Assembly: GCF_000002865.3 (NCBI RefSeq)
Contig: NW_001865068.1
Coordinates: 277,021 to 341,020 of the forward strand
DNA length: 64,000 bases
Reading direction: 5' to 3'
From: Monosiga brevicollis MX1
Taxonomy: Eukaryota > Opisthokonta > Choanoflagellata > Craspedida > Salpingoecidae
The notes under the pieces were generated by a model. That model was not told where the DNA came from and did not search any database. It saw only the letters and a program-made list of their open reading frames with translations. Position numbers and translations under genes: made by a program. Positions 48,451 to 59,100 of the stretch are shown piece by piece; the first letter of the stretch is position 1; each line of letters begins with the position of its first letter.

Positions 48451-49051
48451 GCTGCAAGAGCGGACGCTACGGCTGATGGCCCAACAAGTATAATGCACGT
48501 GTGGTAAAGGTGCACACTGACTGACCAGTGCCCCAAGCAAGGGTAGAATTGCTGACATTTTGAGTGTGAGACCTGATTCAGTGTGGCCTCGAAGGGACAG
48601 TTCCGGTTGCATATTTTAAGGACACTTTGTCAGATAACCATTTGAGCTGACAATTTCCCGTTGAAATTAGGGAACACTCAGATATCCTCTTAATTTGTAA
48701 TTGAAATCCGCCCGGAACAAGTCGCCTCCAACGAGCTGCTGGTCCCGCTGCCGCGGCGCCGCCTCCTGTGCTCCCTGTGTGCTGTTGCTGCCTCGCCTCG
48801 CCGCCGGCTGGGTCTCCTGTTGATTGCGTTCCTGTTTTTTTATGTTTGTTGCTTCCCGCTCGTGCTACTGCCTTTTTTGCCTGCTTTCTCGACGCCTTTT
48901 TTTCCACTCGCAAGCTGCTCCCGCTGCTGCTGCAGGTGGCTCCTGCCAGGGGACTGACACTGCCGGGGCTGGCACTGCCGGGCCTGACACTGCCGGGGCT
49001 ACTGCTGCTGCTTCTGCTGAACCAGTCATTGATATCCAACAGAGGGCAATC

Positions 49052-50113
49052 ATGGCATCATCTCCGCCTGCCGCTGCAGATGCGGCGACAGCCGCAGATG
49101 CGACCTCCTTCCGCGAACAACTGGACGCCATCAAGACGCTTTGCCAGCAGGACAAGCTGCTCCTGGCTTACCGGGCGCTATGTACCCTCGAAGCCCAGCT
49201 CATCACTCCCGAAAACACGTGCCGCGTATCAGACGAAGACGACGTGGCCGCGGGTGAAGCAGCTGATATGTTGGCAGAGATTAACACCAATCACGACATT
49301 CGCGTCATGCGGGCTACGGCCGAGGCCGTGCTTCACGTTCGCGAAGACCTGGACGCCGTCGAGGCTTGGACCCTCCAGCGTCAGGACGACAACAGTACGA
49401 CCTACTACCGCCTGGAGGATGACAGCCCATTTGTCTGCGTCCGCGTTGAGGGCTGGATTGATGAGCCCCTGCGACAGATCATGGCCGTCTTATATGAAGT
49501 TGAGTACCACCCCGAATGGCTCCCTTCTGCCTTCTCTCTCGGCGTCGCCGAGTCCCGCGTCGTCTACAACCTCCATCGCACCAAGCTCTGGACACACATG
49601 CGGGTGCGCCTTCCTTGGCCCTTTAGCAACCGTTGTGGTGACTTGTTTGTTGACGGCGTCGATTGCATGGAGCCCACGGAAGCGCGCCGTCAGATTGTCA
49701 TCATGATGAACTCGGTCAACGACGATACGCACCTCGAGGCCCTCCGCCAGCGTTTCGGTCGCACTGACCTAGCTATCCCACAGGATGCTGCCGACGCCGG
49801 CGCCGTTCCCCTCGAAGTCACCCACACGGCCTTTCTTCTGACCCCGGCCGAGATTAATGCCGATATGGACCGCCGCTCGGGTACCTTTGTCCAATTTACC
49901 GCTCGCATCGACGCCAAATTTGACGCACTCCCGGCCTGCGCCATCAACGTGGGCGTCAAAAATCTCGCCCACCTGCTCATCGCCCGCATGGCGGAGCAAG
50001 CCCGAAAAGTACCCTCCGACGCTCGCTACCAGGCATGCATGGCCGAACACAGTGACTTTTATGACTTTATTGACCAGCGCATGGCCGAATGTGGTCTTGC
50101 CCGTACCGACTGA
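49052..50113 (+). CDS. START/SRPBCC-like lipid-binding domain protein
   Basis: The 353-residue single-exon frame starts at MASSPPAAADAATAADATSF. An Ala-rich leader and a helical N-terminal region (LLLAYRALCTLEAQLITP) precede a START-like fold from about residue 110. Visible START-type features are TYYRLEDDSPFVCVRVEGWI, IMAVLYEVEYHPEWLPSAFS (the D/E-hxx-W motif), ESRVVYNLHRTKLWTHMRVR and LPWPFSNRCGDLFVDGVDCM. The fold ends with a long C-terminal helix (INVGVKNLAHLLIARMAEQA). The L-P-W-P-x-x-x-R pattern is the classic 'PWP...RD' region of START domains, with CGD replacing RD. The frame can be extended upstream to 48824 without a stop, but that part is low complexity. No membrane helix is seen. 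Lipid ligand unknown. Confidence 0.75.
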   Translation: MASSPPAAADAATAADATSFREQLDAIKTLCQQDKLLLAYRALCTLEAQLITPENTCRVSDEDDVAAGEAADMLAEINTNHDIRVMRATAEAVLHVREDLDAVEAWTLQRQDDNSTTYYRLEDDSPFVCVRVEGWIDEPLRQIMAVLYEVEYHPEWLPSAFSLGVAESRVVYNLHRTKLWTHMRVRLPWPFSNRCGDLFVDGVDCMEPTEARRQIVIMMNSVNDDTHLEALRQRFGRTDLAIPQDAADAGAVPLEVTHTAFLLTPAEINADMDRRSGTFVQFTARIDAKFDALPACAINVGVKNLAHLLIARMAEQARKVPSDARYQACMAEHSDFYDFIDQRMAECGLARTD

Positions 50114-50380
50114 GTGCGCTTTGGCCCCATCTGTCCAAGTTATCTGGTCACGATGTAGAGCCGAGAATAAGCATTTCCGAGTAGCATATCGAGCATCCTT
50201 GATATCGGAATTGACAACCCTACCTCCGCGTGCTAGGCCTGCAAACAACCAAGTACAAGTCCACGGCCCAGCTGCCCGTATGCAGTCAGCACAAGTGCCT
50301 TTACACATTCATTCGCCATTCAACGCACGTTAGATACGTGTTTGAGAGGTTTGAGAGGTTTGAGAGGTTTGGGAGGTGAG

Positions 50381-50416
<36 letters not shown>

Positions 50417-50540
50417 GAACAGCACACAACTGACTTGAAAACAGAAAAAGCAAAAAACAAAATTTAATTTTCAGTCAAAATTTAATCGGGAGTATTAAAT
50501 TTTGCGTGTTTTAAAAGCGGGCGGGGGGGCATCGTGAGCG
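50114..50540. other. Intergenic spacer
   Basis: The spacer contains four copies of GTTTGAGAG (50340-50375), a GA tract (50380-50411) and AAATTTAATTTT-type AT-rich sequence before the next start. No gene is seen. Confidence 0.5.
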
Positions 50541-52317
50541 ATGTTGGCCCAGCGGATGCGGTGGGCCCTGTCCTTGACAGGCGTGCTTTTGTGTGTCCTG
50601 GTGCTCCTCATGCTCAACCAACCGGCAGCAGAGCCGCCGTCGCGCGGAGGGGTAAGGTTGTTCTGTGCTCATCTGCCTGCGTGCATGCAAATGCGCCTCG
50701 CTGACCCTGACGGCTTGCATCGGATGTCAAGCAGCACCGGGCAAATCAACCGGAGATCTTGGCTGCTGGAACGCTTGAGGTTGGTGACGATTCGACGTCA
50801 CCGTGTTGGCCTGCACCCGTGCCTCAGCACATTCTCATCTGCGTGGCGCAGGTCGTAGTAGGAGCGGGTCAACAGTACCGCCTCGTGCTCGCTTCCATTG
50901 CTCGGTCAGGCAACGGCTGGATGCGTGGCATGCTCGAAGCCTCGACGGGAGTGGCCACGGAGAGCGTCTTTGAAGAGCCGGGCGCTAAATCCTCGGGACA
51001 TGGCTCTTTTGTCCCAGCCTGTGGCTGGCTTCAAGACTGCACCTTGGTGCAACCCGCCAGCCCTTTCGATGCGGCCGTGATCAAGGTGGGTGATTCGGCA
51101 ATATGTAACCAAATCCTGGGGCCCCTCCCTGTAGGTGCCTGGTGGTGAGACACCAAATTGAGCAATGCCTGACCCATGTCGATGTCTTTGCGCTTGCCCT
51201 GCAGTCCCATTTTCCGTTTGCATCTCCCGACGACGTTTTGACGCACTTGCGTGCTGGCCAATCGGATGTGCAAGACGTTCATTATGCACTTGTGGCGGTT
51301 CGCAATCCCCTGGATAATTTTGAGGCCTGGGTGAGTGTCATGTACTCTGCAGTCAGAGACCACAGAATGAGTTGATGCAACTCACGCTGTCGCTCCCCGC
51401 CCCCAGCTTCGGTACACCCAAGCTCACGAAGGGGCCCACGCTCAGCCATACACGGTCAGTCTTTTCCCCTCATGACAATCACCACAATACACGCCGGTGC
51501 AACTGCAGCTCCTCAATGGTCCCTTTCTAACAGGAGCTGCGCGCGTTTATGGACATCTGGAGCCTCCACCACGACTTTTGGTGGCAGCAGCATGGCGGGC
51601 GTTTCATCTACAGATATGAAGACCTCTTGCAGGACCCGATCGCAGTGCTACGCAAGCTCCTGCATCATGCTGGTCTCTGGACCTACTACGGGCTGCAAGG
51701 TATCATGGTTGCTTTTCCCTTGCTCCGTTGTCTTCACACGTCATGGAGGGATGAGACCTTGACCGCACATGCCTGTACTAATGGCTCCGTGGTCAGAGTC
51801 GGCGCTGCTGCGGGTGGCGCAGATGGACCGCCTCAACACGTATCGCCGCAAGCAGAGCGGGACTGAGACACGCACCAAGCACTCAATTGGTCTTGGCTTT
51901 CAACGTTTCAAGCTGGAGGATATTGAGTGGGTGCTTCACAATTATCATGCCCAGCTGGCCAGGTTGGTGACCGGTGGTGGCCACGCATGGAAGAGTGAAC
52001 AGAGAGACAAGCAGAGGTCACGGAAAAATGAGAGAGGGAGAGAGAAAAGGGCGTGCTTGTATGTGAATCAACTGAAGCGAAATGCACGTTTGAGCTCGGC
52101 TGTCATCTACCACGCTACATCCATCTCAAGCGCTTGTGCGTGGTGTTGTGGTGCAAATAGATATGGATACGACCAGCTTTATCAGACCTGGATTGAAGCC
52201 CAACATGCCCAGTGGGCACCTGACATTGCAGACCGCCAAGCGGTTCGGGCGTTGGCCCGCGTGTCATTGGATGCTGCATCGCAGCACGTTCACTTGGTGC
52301 ACGCACCGCCCAACTAG
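50541..52317 (+). CDS. Golgi-type sulfotransferase-like type II membrane protein
   Basis: The start at 50541 gives MLAQRMRWALSLTGVLLCVL then VLLMLNQP, a signal anchor near the N-terminus typical of Golgi sulfotransferases. The 5'-phosphosulfate-binding region follows as LASIARSGNGWMRGMLE (an SxxRSGNxW motif). The 3'-phosphate-binding region reads VAVRNPLDNFEAW. Further blocks are LRAFMDIWSLHHDFWWQQHG, RFIYRYEDLLQDPIAVLRKL and TKHSIGLGFQRFKLEDIEW. The last exon begins YGYDQLYQTWIEAQHAQW and ends LVHAPPN at 52317. About eight exons are inferred. The combination of RSGN, VRNP and YEDL is that of PAPS-dependent sulfotransferases, closest in style to the WSCD/plant-like groups. Acceptor substrate cannot be predicted. 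Confidence 0.8.
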
Positions 52318-52628
52318 CTTGCGCTGATGGTGAGGGTTGCTAACTTATTCGATTCCCATAAGAAAGCACGCTCTGCCTTTGGTCAACATCATTGGGGGAC
52401 AACAAACTCAGTCGATTAGCTTGCCCGGCCTGCATGAGCAAGGGGCAGGGCGGGCACAATAGGAAAACGGCATCAGATCGTTCATGCTCGGCAGTCATCG
52501 ACAAGGATGCGTCATTACCAGTGTCAGCCGTATCAGGCTGCGCAGCAGCTCAGAACAAAAAGAACAAAACAAAAACAAAAACAAAAGCAAACAACCCCTA
52601 CGACAACGGCGCTTGGGTCTGCATCGGC
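52318..52628. other. Convergent intergenic spacer
   Basis: The spacer includes an AAAACAAAAACA stretch at 52555-52595. Nothing else is seen. Confidence 0.5.
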
Positions 52629-53526
52629 TTAGCTCGAGCTCCCACCCAGGGAAGAGTTGGTCGACACATATAGGCGACCCGACTCGCGAGCTGATAGCGG
52701 GAGGGCTGCGCGGGTGTGGCCTGGCCCAAAGATTTCCGTTAAGAGCTTGCCATGACGTGCCGTCAAGCTGAGTCGCGCGTGAGTCCCTTGCTCCTTGAGC
52801 GTGCTTAGGGCGACGCGCACCAGCTCGCGATGCGCAGCAAAAGCCAAGAGGCCACCAGTGCGTGCGACAGATCGGTGCAGCTGGTGTAGTGCGGTGACAG
52901 CTGCCACATGACGGCGCACGGTCTTGTGTGAGGCCGAGATGGCGTCGAGGCCAAGCAGGAGGACCAGGGAGGTGTCCCGGGCACTGATTTGCCGTGCCAA
53001 GGCCAGCACCTCAGTGAGGGAGAGGCAATGCGTAACCACGATGCGATTCATGGCGGCTCGATGCCAGCCAAGCACGGTGGCAGCGTCGCTCGGTGCACCG
53101 TACTCAGCGGCACCTTCGTGAATGGCAGCGAGCAGCAAGTCGGAAAACTCAAAGGCGGGGAAAGTATGGGCACAAATGATGAGGTGTGCACTGCTTTCTC
53201 GGCCACCACAGCTGGTCGGCATGAGGTGTTCGCATAAGATGGAGAGTGCCAGTTTGAAAATCCAGGGTTGATTGCGTGTGTCCTCTGCGCTCAGCGCCAA
53301 AAGGTCGCCCGAGTGTAGCGGGCGGGTCGTGTGTAGCCCCAAATCGCCAAAATTGATGCGGTTGACCCTGGCCAAGAGCTGCAGCAGCAGGGGAGAAGGG
53401 GGGCAAAGGTAAAGCAAGGAAGCGGTGAGGTGTGTAGGGAGGCTTGGACGACGCACAATGTATGCTCACCTGGGCAGCTGTCTCGGACGTGCCGATGCGA
53501 CTGGGATCATATCCAAACTCGGTCAT
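52629..53526 (-). CDS. RecA/RAD51-paralogue-like protein lacking a Walker A motif (tentative)
   Basis: Exon 1 (53470-53526) encodes MTEFGYDPSRIGTSETAAQ. After a short intron, one large exon runs from about 53380 to the stop at 52629. The order of segments recalls XRCC2/SWSAP1-type RAD51 paralogues: LHSGDLLALSAEDT (where GxxGxGKT would be expected), FKLALSILCEHLMP, a short GG loop, AHLIICAHTFPAFEFSDLLL (beta2 region), then MNRIVVTHCLSLTEVLALAR. A Walker-B-like strand SLVLLLGLDAIS precedes HVAAVTALHQLHRSVARTGG, LLAFAAHREL (beta5 region) and TRAALPLSARESGRLYVS. The phosphate-binding Gly-Lys-Thr/Ser is absent, so ATP binding would be impaired. The family call is an inference from segment order and is weak; the gene itself is well supported. 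Confidence 0.55.
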
Positions 53527-53845
53527 CTTTGCTGCACAGCCCTCGCGCTATCTCCCGCAAACCCGGCTGGCAGCTTTGGACGCCAGGTATCGTTTAAACC
53601 ACCAACATAGGCATTTGGTAATTGTTTTTCAAATGCACGACCAGCGGCACGGTCCCCGCTCCCCCGGCTGTGCCGTGTGTGTGTGTGTGCCTGAAAGGAG
53701 AATGACGGCCCAAAGCCGTTCCCAACAAACGTCAAAAGCAGTCCAGCACTAAATGTCAGACATAATTCATGACGAACCACATTGTCATCTTTTTCATGTG
53801 TGTGTGTTGCCCCACGTGTGAGTGAGAGAGAGAGAGAGAGAGAAC

Positions 53846-53920
<75 letters not shown>

Positions 53921-54173
53921 AGTTTAAGTCAAAGGCACGAGGTGAGATGATTCGCAGAGGGCGCCCGTCCGAATGCTTTGCGGAGGTCTTGGGGGGGGAA
54001 GGAACGGGCAGGGGATGGTTTCAAAGGCCGGGATACATGGCAGATGGAGCTCTCCTGTGTGTGTTTGTTGCAAGGAGGGGCTGTGGTTCGAGCAGCATTT
54101 GATGGTCTCATTGGATGGGGTTGGCAAACGATCAATAGATTCTCCTTGCCCGCGTGGGGACGAAATTGACGCC
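53527..54173. promoter_or_regulatory. Divergent upstream region with GA tract
   Basis: The region lies between the RecA-like gene (-) and NOLC1 (+). The GA tract at 53820-53917 is the main feature. No gene is supported. Confidence 0.45.
53820..53917. repeat. (GA)n microsatellite
   Basis: This is a nearly pure GA run interrupted once by AACGCACA. Confidence 0.95.
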
Positions 54174-55370
54174 ATGTCGGAACCAACGACCAAGGTCATG
54201 GACGCTGCGGTGGTGCAGTATGTGGTGAGCCGCAACAAGAAGCTGGGCGAGAAGCTGCGGGCCAAGCTCGAGGTAAGCGCGCGTGTCACCTTGTTTGGAT
54301 CAGCGGAGTTGGTTGGTGAGTTGGGTAGTGAGGCAAAGAGGCCACGCATTGGAGGCTCACGCCGCGGCTTGCTTGATTGCTGGGGTTTCCAGGTTGAGGA
54401 AGATGTGGAAGTGCCTGTTACCATCGAGGAGGCTTTGCGCTTTTTCAATGCTCAAAAAGCCGAGAAGGCTGAGGCGAAGGAAGACAGCTCTGATGAGGAC
54501 AGCTCTGATGAGGACAGCTCTGATGAGGACAGCTCTGATGAGGAAAGCTCGGATGAGGATAGCTCGGATGAGGATAGCTCGGATGATGATAGCTCGGATG
54601 AGGATAGCTCGGATGAGGATAGCTCGGATAAGGAGAAGAAGAGCAAAAAGGCCAAGAAGGAGGAGAGCAGCAGCGAGGAGGAGAGCTCGGAGAGTTCGGA
54701 TGAGGAGAGCTCTGACGAGAAGGAGGATAAGAAGGAAGCAAAGGCCGAGAGCAGCAGCGACGAAGAGAGCTCCGATGACGATGATGAGGATGATGACAAG
54801 GCAGAAAAGAAGGAGGAGGCCAAGAGCAGCTCGGACGATGACAGCAGCAGCTCGGACGAGGACGAGGACGAGGACGAGGAGGAGGAGAAGAAGGAGGAGA
54901 AGGAGGAGAAGAAGGAGGAGGGCAGCAGTGATAGCAGCGATAGCAGTGACAGCGACTCTTCCAGCGAGGAAGAGGAGGAGAAAAAGCAAAAGGATAACAA
55001 GAAGCGAAGTGCCAAGGTCGAGGAGGCTCAGCCTGAAGCCAAGAAGAGCAAGGCTGAGGAGTCGGCTGCTACTCCCAAGAGCAATGCGGCATCCCGCCCC
55101 AACAGCTCCAAGGGCAACCGCTCGCGCAACTCCACTCCGTTCCGCCGCGTCATTGCCGAGGACGTTGTTGTGCGCGACGAGCTGGCCGACAACTCATATG
55201 AGGCTGCCTTTGGCCAGGATGGCTGGGGCGCCAAGGCAAGCCGCGACCTCATGGTCACCCGGGGCAAGTCCTTCCGTCACGAGAAGACCAAGAAGAAACG
55301 TGGCTCCTACCGCGGCGGCGTCATCAACTCTGGCGCCGTCAACTCGTTCAAGTTTGGCGATGACTGGTAA
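54174..55370 (+). CDS. NOLC1: NOLC1/Nopp140 (SRP40)-type nucleolar phosphoprotein
   Basis: Nopp140/SRP40 proteins shuttle between nucleolus and cytoplasm and chaperone snoRNPs. The start at 54174 (MSEPTTKVMDAAVVQYVVSR) opens a LisH-like N-terminal helix pair. The middle (54480-55010) is a heavily acidic/Ser tract built on SSDED units, a CK2 target pattern, alternating with Lys-rich blocks. The C-terminus is a full SRP40 domain: FRRVIAEDVVVRDELADNSY, AAFGQDGWGAKASRDLMVTR and GKSFRHEKTKKKRGSYRGG. It ends NSFKFGDDW at 55370. A GTAAGC...TTTCCAG intron (54273-54392, 120 bp) fits between KLEV and EEDVEVP and is in phase. Long open frames on the opposite strand and other frames are caused by the 15-bp repeat and are not genes. 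Confidence 0.9.
   Translation: MSEPTTKVMDAAVVQYVVSRNKKLGEKLRAKLEVSARVTLFGSAELVGELGSEAKRPRIGGSRRGLLDCWGFQVEEDVEVPVTIEEALRFFNAQKAEKAEAKEDSSDEDSSDEDSSDEDSSDEESSDEDSSDEDSSDDDSSDEDSSDEDSSDKEKKSKKAKKEESSSEEESSESSDEESSDEKEDKKEAKAESSSDEESSDDDDEDDDKAEKKEEAKSSSDDDSSSSDEDEDEDEEEEKKEEKEEKKEEGSSDSSDSSDSDSSSEEEEEKKQKDNKKRSAKVEEAQPEAKKSKAEESAATPKSNAASRPNSSKGNRSRNSTPFRRVIAEDVVVRDELADNSYEAAFGQDGWGAKASRDLMVTRGKSFRHEKTKKKRGSYRGGVINSGAVNSFKFGDDW
54481..54630. repeat. 15-bp coding tandem repeat (SSDED units)
   Basis: About ten units of AGCTC[TG]GATGAGGA[CT] encode the acidic serine repeats of the NOLC1-like protein. Early copies use AGCTCTGATGAGGAC and later ones AGCTCGGATGAGGAT. Confidence 0.9.
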
Positions 55371-55880
55371 ACATCCTGTTGTGTCTTGCGGCTGTGTTCC
55401 CGCCATCGAGATGGTTTGTTAAGCGTCGCGCCGCGCGCGGTGCATAATGACAGTCTCCATCCCCTTACCTTTGTAACGTGAGTTTTTGATTTTTTTTTTC
55501 TGGTTGTCGCTGGATCCCCTTCTCCAACAGCGCATGTTGAAGTGCAGTGGGTCTGGCTGGTTTACCGTCTTTGTGCAAGTTTTCATATCAATTGACATCT
55601 AACTGTGGCTTGGCCCTCGTTGCGTTGTTGCCCTTTTACATACATTCTTTCGCCAAGATCTCGTGAACAATGAAGTACTTGGGATCAGAGAGCAGTTGAC
55701 ACCGAAACTGATACCGATACATCGATACCTGCCACACAGACACACAGACACACAGACACACACAGACACAGACACACAGACACAGACACAGACACACAGA
55801 CACAGACACAGACACAGACACAGACACAGACACAGACACACAGACACAGACACACAGACACAGACACAGACACAGACACA

Positions 55881-55917
<37 letters not shown>

Positions 55918-55954
55918 ACACACACAAACAGACACACACACACACAGACACACA

Positions 55955-56034
<80 letters not shown>

Positions 56035-56122
56035 TACACACACACAGACACACACAGACACACACACACACACACAAAAGCAACTCTCCCCTCCATTTTT
56101 GATTTTGATCGTGTCTTGCAAG
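55371..56122. other. Intergenic region dominated by CA-type repeats
   Basis: The region holds the NOLC1 3' region, then about 350 bp of CACAGA/CA repeats up to the MIOS start. Long frames across it are artefacts. Confidence 0.6.
55732..56080. repeat. (CACAGA)n/(CA)n microsatellite, about 350 bp
   Basis: Mixed CAGACA hexamers and pure CA runs end about 40 bp before the MIOS start codon. Confidence 0.95.
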
Positions 56123-59100
56123 ATGGCGTCGGCAGCGGCGATTCGGCCGCATCCGCTGGATCCGAATCTGGTCATCACCTTGGGAAAGGGTATTCGGGCA
56201 TATAATGGCGCACTGGAGGTCCGTGCAATTGTCTTTTTGTCTGTCCGTGCGTCTGTCCGTGCGTTTGTGTGCGTGTGTGTGTGCCTGGAGGGGCGAAAAC
56301 CGATGGTTGATGCTGGCAGCGGGAATGTAACGCTCAACACGCTTGCGTTTCGTTCAATCGCAGCCGCTGGAGGACTGTGCCCTGACAGACGAAGTTTACC
56401 TGCACAAGATTGTTGCTGAATGGTGCGTGCTTGCTGCTTGCCTCTTGATACTTTTTTGCCTGCAAATGCGCCTGCTCAAAGAGCTCAATCATCAACGCTT
56501 CAGGCAGCCGCGCTCAGGCAGTCATCTGCTCGCCATCGGGTGTCACAACGGCACTGGTACGCAAACTTGGCCCCCCATTCCTCGTTGGCTCCTGCATTCA
56601 TCTCAGAATCGACGGCAGGATTAACACCCGTCTCACTGGCCATTGTGCCTGCCTTTCCCGTGGTGTCGGTGCAGTCCATCTCCAGGATGTGGATCCCGCC
56701 AACGACAGTGACAAGCGAGCAGCCAAGATCTTGGTGCCTCGGTTGGCGCGAGTCGTAACCGATGTGCAATGGCAGCCCAAGAATACCAATTTGCTTGCCG
56801 GTTGGGTTCTCGCGCCGCCTCACACACGTGCTTTACCTCTCAGCCGCCCAGTGATCCTGCCTGCTCAACATGGGTTTGTTTGCCATATCGCACGTCGTGT
56901 AGTGGGATTTCAGAAGGATCCCAAGGGTCAGAGTCGCGAAGGGACTCTGTACATCTACGATGTCAGCACCGCCATGGTCAACCTTTATGATCGCCGCCGT
57001 CACCCTGACAGCATGACTCGCCACGCCAGTAGTCGCTCCAACGTTGGTTGCCATTCACCCCCCCCCCCCTTTGCACGCCCAACCCCCTTTTGGCCTCCCC
57101 CTCATTTCCACTGCACTCGCGACAATGATGGGGCACCACAATTCCAGGCCCTGCATCGGGTGCCCGGTCTGATTGAGATCAATGTAGGCGAGGGCGTATC
57201 TAGCCTTGCCTGGCGCAACCTTGAGACGGCACAACTCGTCGTCGGGTACGTGGGTTTTCCTATTCTGGGGCGCTTGACTTCTTGGTGCCCCAAGCACATG
57301 AGTGCTGATGCGCACGCGCAACGTACTTTGCCCATGTGTCACAGACATGCTGCCGGCATCTCGCTGTATGACTTGCGTTCGTCTTCGGAAGGGCAACGCG
57401 TCACCCGCAAAGCCTGCAATCGCGTCCGCATCAACCCCAACAACCCCGACCAACTTATCAGTATCAGTGGCCAGGAAGTGCAGCTTTTTGATTTACGCAA
57501 AACAGTCAAGCCCGTTCACAGCCCCCACTGCTCCAACCCCATCAGCTTGGATTGGTGCTCTACCTTGTATGTTCTCCCTCGCTATCTGCGTGCTCTCCTA
57601 CATCAGTCTCCAAAAGTCTCAAGTGCCTCACGCACCTGTCACCTCCAGGCCGGGCCTGATGGGCGTGCTGTCCAAGGACAGCGACTGCGTACACATCACT
57701 GATTACCACTGGCGCCTTGAGCGCTCTGCTGCCGGCGGGGTACGTTGTTGATACAAGCCTTTCCCTATCACTTCTTGCCATCCGCTGGGTTTGGCCTGGA
57801 TGTGCCCAGTGTGGCAGTCCGCTCGGCTTGTATCTCACCATCTGCGTGCACCTGATGCGCAGGAGGATGTGGAAATGAGTACAATGACGCAATCTTCCTC
57901 TGCCCCCGAACCCGTGGCGGCCTTTGCCTGGAACCCCCACGTTCCCGCCGAGATGCTGAGCATCACAGCCAGTGGTCAACTGTGTCGACTGCGCGCGCCC
58001 TACCACAACGTCGTGGCGCTCTCTTGTCAAGGTTAGGCAAATCTCGGTCATCCCATCCACCGCCCATTCGTCACTGCTTGCAATGACCCCCACACTTGAT
58101 CCTTTGTGCGCCTTAGGCATGGTTATGTCTCGGGGCGCTCCGGGCCAGCTGCTTAGCAGCGTAGACCGCAAAGCAGCGCAGGTGCGAGTCAGATCAAGAC
58201 CTCATTGTGCCGTTGTGCTATTGCTCGCGCCGAGCTGCCTGTGCTGTGTGGTTTGGCACTTTAAAACTAGGTCACAACAAACTCACGAGTATGCCCTGAG
58301 CTTTGCAGGCCTCGGATATTAGCATGCTAATGCGTGATCGCCTTGATGCGGGCTATGGGTTGGATGTCAACAAAAATCTCGAAATAACGGCCGACCAAGA
58401 TGATCGGTTGTGTGACCTTTGGCGATGGCTACAGGTGAGTTGTTGGTGACGGCACAGCCGGATGAAATGATTCCACCAGCTCGAGCCCCACAGCCTAATG
58501 CCATCACCCTCACTCTCGGCCTTGTCTTCAACGTTACTCTAGGGCTACCAGGATGCCGCATCAAGCTTTTTTGGCGTAGTTCAGGCTTTGCACCTGCCAT
58601 CCGAGGTACGGCCAAACGCAGATTGGGGAACCTCTATTAAATTGCAGCAGGGGGCACTGCTTGTACCCACACACCTGCGTCTCGTCGCCTCACCGCATGA
58701 CTCCTCGTCTGCCAGCATCTGCAAAACTTGCAGCCCACCAGCGCTCGCGTCGATTACAACCAAGCCATTGTGGTTGCCACCCACGATGCAACTCCACAAC
58801 GCAATCTCGCCCTGCAGGTGATTTTTTTCCATCTGATTGTGACGAGATGCCTCCGTCCAGCTTGGCAGTGCCTTGGATGTTGCCTACTGCCTTGACACTT
58901 TCTTCCGATGTGCCTTAAACGACCCGAATAGATTTGCAATTGGCGCACAGATGCCGAAGAGATTGAAATCAAGTTGCGGCGGTTGGTTTTTTTTTTTTTT
59001 TTTTTTTTTTGTTACCCTTTGTCGAGCCGCTGGGCTGAGGTGTTTACTGTCTCTCCCATCTAGCAAAAGCGTGCATGTTGACAATGTTTTGATGTCCGAC

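Larger units (their letters stand above)
47416..49051. other. Intergenic region with GA and GT tracts
   Basis: The region separates the STPGR gene (-) from the START-like gene (+). It contains a GA tract (47554-47622) and a GT tract (48399-48449). An upstream in-frame extension of the START-like frame from 48824 has a Cys/Phe-rich start and repetitive ACTGCCGGG sequence. I treat it as non-coding or as an upstream exon of unknown extent. Confidence 0.5.

Noticed and set aside
48824-49051. N-terminal extension of the START-like protein
   Set aside because: It is in frame but Cys/Phe-rich, then repetitive Gly/Thr/Ala sequence; the Met at 49052 gives a normal protein. Not excluded as an upstream exon.
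54357-54989. 210-residue Leu/Ile-rich open frame on the minus strand
   Set aside because: It is the antisense of the GAxGAx acidic repeat of NOLC1; composition is entirely repeat-driven and the plus strand carries a clear SRP40 domain.
55599-56340. Long Val/Cys-rich and His/Thr-rich open frames on both strands
   Set aside because: They are translations of (CA)n/(GT)n arrays without any non-repeat core.
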